From contig JANTQF010000563.1 of the NCBI GenBank assembly GCA_032988165.1, positions 1-13,432 of the forward strand: a stretch of DNA of 13,432 bases, written 5' to 3'. This document shows positions 10,159-13,432 of the stretch, piece after piece. The stretch's first letter is position 1; each line of letters opens with the position of its first letter. This DNA comes from Emmonsiellopsis sp. PD_33. Lineage: Eukaryota > Ascomycota > Eurotiomycetes > Onygenales > Ajellomycetaceae. Made by a program: the position numbers and the translations under genes. The notes under the pieces are model-generated. The model made no database searches. It worked only from the letters and a program-made list of their open reading frames with translations, and was not told the DNA's origin.

Positions 10159-10313
10159 TATAAATCAACGGAGTTTCCTCCTTTCTCTGCCGTGCTTTCT
10201 TCTCTTTGATCGACGGCTGCCCAGGGTTCTTCTCCTGCTTTCCATTCTTCTTTCTTTTATATATACGCAGGACAGTCGATCTCGTCATCTCCCAACGCCA
10301 GGACACCATCAGA
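10159..10313 (+). promoter_or_regulatory. TATA box and leader of the dioxygenase gene
   Basis: TATAAAT at 10159-10165 is followed by a pyrimidine-rich block (about 10178-10260) in which transcription probably starts. The start codon at 10314 is the first ATG after the TATA box apart from none seen in the leader, which supports the chosen start. The frame stays open upstream to 10206, but that extension would place charged and polar residues before the signal peptide. Confidence 0.55.
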
Positions 10314-11674
10314 ATGGTCAATCTTGTCAAGACTCTCGTCTTGGCCGGCGCCTTGTGTGCCACTAACACCGTCGCCCATGATGCGCGGGATCTATCCCCC
10401 CACGAGCTCGCGGCTCGGCATGAGCAAATCTACAATGCAAAACGCGGCTTACAGGTCTGCAAGAACAAACTCCGGGAAAGCGGTTGGGCTAAGCGGAATG
10501 CCGAACGTCGTGCTGAAAAAGCATCCGCCATCCGCGCCAAGCGTAACCTCCCAGCCAGTATGTTATCACCCCCTTTTAATCCCCTCCATCACCCCTAGGA
10601 AAAGACATGTACTTTCCCACACGCGGCGCTGAAGTAAAAACTGGTGGGTTTGCTAATATCATCATCTAGCGCCATGGAAGAGAACCAAGCGGGATTTGGA
10701 TGATATCCTGAATACAATTCACAATGACACTGAAAAGTTCCCCGATGCTTCACTTGATACTCCCAGCTCCGTTTTCTTCGGCGAAGACCCAACTCAGGCA
10801 TGTATCCTGGCTGCAGAGGCTGTCGTTGGTCCGTACTGTGAGTGCTGTCTGGCGTTACCTACGGTCCCCAGCCCTTGAACTATGGAGCTTACATTAATTC
10901 CCCAGACGTCGATGGAGAGTTGATCCGTAACGACATTATCGAGGACCAGGCCGGTATCGATTTGTACATCGACATTCAGGTCCTCGATGTTGAGACCTGC
11001 GAGCCCGTGCCAGAAATGTATACCGACCTCTGGCACGCCAACAGTACTGGTGTTTACGGCGGTGTGTCCGCATCGGGTAATGGCAATGGAGCGGAGGAAA
11101 ACCTCAACACGACCTTCGCTCGCGGCTTGTATCCAACTGACGCCGATGGCGTTGTCCAATATCATACCGTTTTCCCAGGCCACTACACGGGTCGTGCTGT
11201 GTAAGAGTTCCACTTCCTCGTCAATTTCCTAATTGTCACTTAGCAATTCTAACCCTCCTATCCAATAGCCACCTCCACGTTATGACCCACGAAGGCGGCA
11301 AAATACTACCAAACAACACCTTCGTAGCCTCACAAACCTCCCATGTAGGCCAAATCTACTTCGACCAGACCCTCCTCGAAGTCGTCGAACAAACCGAGCC
11401 CTACCTCTCCAACTCACAACCCCTGACCCTTAACGCTGATGACGGCCTCCTAGCCATGGTTGCCGGCGCGTCTGAAGCCGACCCTGTTGTCCACTACATC
11501 TACCTGGGCGAGGCTATCACTGACGGAGTCTTGGCCTGGACCACGTTGGCGGTTAACCGCACGGCCGCACAAGAGGTTGTCCCTGCTGTGCACTGGACTG
11601 AGAATGGCGGTGTTAAGAACCCCGATGCGGGTGGAGGGATGCCTCCTCCAGGTGGGTTTCCGCCAGGTGTCTAA
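10314..11674 (+). CDS. secreted intradiol ring-cleavage dioxygenase
   Basis: Four exons, 10314-10557, 10670-10837, 10906-11200 and 11269-11674, join in frame to give 370 residues. The introns are 112, 68 and 68 nt with GTATGT, GTGAGT and GTAAGA donors. Enzymes of this family use non-haem Fe(III) and O2 to open catechol-type rings between the two hydroxyls. Residues 1 to about 21 form a signal peptide (hydrophobic core, A-rich cleavage region), so the product should be extracellular. The N-terminal region (22-90) is basic and has five Lys-Arg pairs, suggesting a Kex2-cleaved propeptide. The catalytic domain starts near 115 with GPYYVDGE (135-142). The predicted iron ligands are Tyr188 in WHANSTGVY, Tyr231 in PGHYTGR, and His237 and His239 in HLHV, all present. 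NST, NTT, NNT and NRT are potential N-glycosylation sites. The C-terminus is a Gly/Pro-rich tail. It resembles the fungal extracellular dioxygenase-like family rather than cytosolic catechol 1,2-dioxygenase. The substrate is not determined. Confidence 0.95.
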
Positions 11675-12953
11675 TAGGCCCTCCATCATTCGCGAAGCAG
11701 TAAGGGATAGCGACAAACCGACTGCGTTTGTGTGATCGCGCGGTTGTGCTGATGAATGTGGGTGAGGATTTGACGTTTCTTATTTGGCTGCAGTTGGAAA
11801 TTCTGGGAAAGGAGGGTGAGACGAGGAAGAGTAAATAAGGGGCATCTCGATGTGCCCAGCGGTTAAGGACATAAGTGTATATCTGTTTTGCCTTATTCGA
11901 TATGTATATATTTACGATTGAACATGAGCTATTACTGAAACTAGTGTTGTGCTGATTATACATGGGGCGGGAAGTCCCGGTATCTACCTAGATGTGATAG
12001 GGATCCACGACTTGATTGCATGCTGGATTGGATGTGATGGTGGGTTGAGGAAGAGGGTAAATAAATAATTAGTACTCGACGACTAGGAATTGGGATGTTT
12101 CAAACACACTAAATTGAACATATCGCGGAATTGGATTGAGGCTTAGGTTGTTACTGAGAAGTTGTAGCATTCCCCTATCATTATGCCCCTATTTTGATCT
12201 CCCTATGGTTAAGGGGTGAAGCTCGCCCAGAGGAACGCCGTCTTAGGGCTTGGCTTGGGCATGTGACCGTTCCCCTTTTCCATTTTCATTTTTCATGCAT
12301 CCATCAGTTCCCAACAACTTTCTTTTCACACAAGGACGCTCTGGAATTGACATCCGCCTCCGCTGATTCTTGAAACATTCAGCAACATGGAAACCACCAT
12401 GTTTTTAACTCAATACCGTTCAAGGAAATATGGGGTACCGTGCTTTGCACCTTGGGCATAGACTGCTAACATGTTCTCCACGCCAACGGCAGCCAGGAAT
12501 GGGTGGCTACATTCAACAATTGAAACATATGCACTTGGCAGATACAAAGCTGATGCCATTGAGACACTACTCAATCAGTGTCACCACCGAGAGCACAAGT
12601 TCTCTATCCACCACGAAGGACAAGCGTCAGGCCAGAACCTATCGACAACTACCGGATTTCTACCTCGGTGCAGTCTGATGGACACAGAAGCAGCGCCAGC
12701 CTGTTTTGATCTATGAAATGAAATTAAGAGCAATCCCCCGCCAAATGCAGCATCTTGGATTTCTTCTGCTTTTGACCCTGATGTTGGAAATGTCCCGAGG
12801 CATCCAGTTGTTCATCTCGCATTCTCATAGGCCGAAAGCTTGTAGGCCAGAGCTCAACTGCCGCCCGGTATCCGAACCCCAAGCTCTGGGACTTCTCCGC
12901 AATGTCAACCCCGCCTTGCTAAGTTGCTAGCTCCCAGTGAAGACAATCTCGAC
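11675..12953. other. 3' flank of the dioxygenase gene and gene-free stretch
   Basis: TATGTATATA (11901-11910), about 230 bp past the dioxygenase stop, resembles a fungal polyadenylation efficiency element and may mark the end of that transcript. From about 11950 to 12953 I see no supported gene. Open frames of 74-82 codons at 12430-12930 overlap in different frames, lack recognisable domains and lack convincing splice partners. Confidence 0.55.
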
Positions 12954-12978
12954 CTCTCCTTTTCACTTTTCAGGAGAG
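12954..12978. repeat. 7-bp inverted repeat upstream of the esterase gene
   Basis: CTCTCCT (12954-12960) and AGGAGAG (12972-12978) are perfect reverse complements separated by 11 bases. They lie about 150 bp before the esterase start codon and about 90 bp before its TATA box. That is a plausible place for an activator site, though no regulator can be named. Confidence 0.4.
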
Positions 12979-13066
12979 ACTCTGCCAAGACATGTCGGTA
13001 AACCGCCTCTTGATGTTTCTAGGTAGCGTGCGGAGTCGGTATGTCGTACTGCCAACCGAATCTACA

Positions 13067-13074
13067 TATATAAG
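13067..13074 (+). promoter_or_regulatory. TATA box of the esterase gene
   Basis: TATATAAG lies 56 bp before the ATG at 13130. If transcription starts about 30 bases downstream, the leader would be short (roughly 25-35 nt). It would then exclude the ATGs at 13078, 13081 and 13086. Confidence 0.55.
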
Positions 13075-13129
13075 CCCATGATGCGATGGTGATCGCCTGA
13101 AATTCAGAGCCCAGGGACAAGCTGTTAAA

Positions 13130-13432
13130 ATGCCCTCTTTACTGTCAACACTAGTCGCCATTGGCCTTTGCGTCTCGTCTGCCAGTGCTGGAAGCAAGCA
13201 CGATCCTATTGTCCATACTGACTCTGGTCTGGTAATCGGAGAGACATATAGTATTCCCGATGCCCCGGACTCTGTCAACAAATTCCTAGGCATCCCGTTT
13301 GCCATTTCTCCCCCAGAGCGGTTTGCTCCAGCAGAACGCGCAAAGAGATCCAAAAAGCCGATCATTGCAAAGGAGAAGAAGCCATCATGCATGCAGCAGT
13401 TTAACTGTATGTTATTGACACACACACACACA
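13130..13432 (+). CDS. secreted type-B carboxylesterase/lipase-like protein (partial, first exon)
   Basis: Exon 1 runs 13130-13406 (92 codons plus one base). A GTATGT donor opens an intron at 13407, and the window ends inside it. Residues 1 to about 20 form a signal peptide ending ASA, so the product should be secreted. The segment FLGIPFA (52-58) followed by PPERF (61-65) is the conserved N-terminal block of the alpha/beta-hydrolase carboxylesterase type-B family. Cys87 in the CMQQF context fits the first conserved cysteine of that family. Such enzymes hydrolyse carboxylic esters, including lipids or plant-type esters. The catalytic Ser, Glu/Asp and His lie beyond the window, so activity cannot be judged. 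Without an intron the frame stays open to the window end, but it would then read into a CA repeat, so the splice donor is preferred. Family membership is fairly secure; the substrate is unknown. Confidence 0.88.
   Translation, partial: MPSLLSTLVAIGLCVSSASAGSKHDPIVHTDSGLVIGETYSIPDAPDSVNKFLGIPFAISPPERFAPAERAKRSKKPIIAKEKKPSCMQQFNCMLLTHTHT
13418..13432. repeat. AC dinucleotide microsatellite (cut by window end)
   Basis: At least seven AC units follow the splice donor of the esterase's first intron and continue to the end of the window. The full length is not visible. It should be polymorphic in length. Confidence 0.85.

Noticed and set aside
12430..12930. Overlapping open frames of 74-82 codons before the esterase
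   Set aside because: They lie in different frames with no joining splice sites that give a longer protein, and no domain is seen.
13078..13100. Two tiny upstream open frames before the esterase (starts at 13078 and 13086)
   Set aside because: They begin only 4-12 bases after the TATA box, so they are probably upstream of the transcription start and absent from the mRNA.
1..13432. CRISPR array, bacterial-type operon or prophage
   Set aside because: No regularly spaced repeats, and the genes are interrupted by spliceosomal introns; the DNA is fungal.

Overview
The window looks like nuclear DNA of a filamentous ascomycete (Pezizomycotina, probably Eurotiomycetes-like). Genes are split by short introns (48-112 nt) with GTRNGN donors and CTAAC/CTGAC-like branch points. 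Core promoters are pyrimidine-rich, homopolymer runs are frequent between genes, and the three proteins belong to families typical of these fungi. I cannot name the species.

Layout, left to right. Positions 1-2936 hold no gene I can support. The first ~400 bases are very AT-rich with a C16 run. Positions 388-533 look like a short solo LTR (TG...CA ends, internal TATATAAG, 5-bp flanking duplication). The rest of this stretch is non-coding with G runs, T runs, a diverged 21-bp direct repeat and a GC-rich hairpin. From 2937 a pyrimidine-rich promoter leads into a complete eight-exon gene (3188-7974, + strand). It encodes a 1463-residue full-size PDR/ABCG-type ABC transporter with the order NBD1-TMD1-NBD2-TMD2. 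A 2.2-kb gene-free stretch follows.

Next is a complete four-exon gene (10314-11674, + strand) for a 370-residue secreted intradiol ring-cleavage dioxygenase with all four predicted iron ligands. Another gene-free stretch (about 1.4 kb) leads to the first exon of a secreted type-B carboxylesterase/lipase-like protein (13130 onward, + strand), cut by the window end just inside its first intron.

Together the genes give one drug/toxin efflux pump in the membrane and two predicted secreted enzymes, one opening catechol-type aromatic rings and one hydrolysing esters. This would suit a fungus meeting plant phenolics or other aromatic compounds, but a functional link rests on proximity alone. I found no clearly new multi-gene system. 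The observations most worth checking are the candidate solo LTR and the multi-site Lys-Arg N-terminal region of the dioxygenase.
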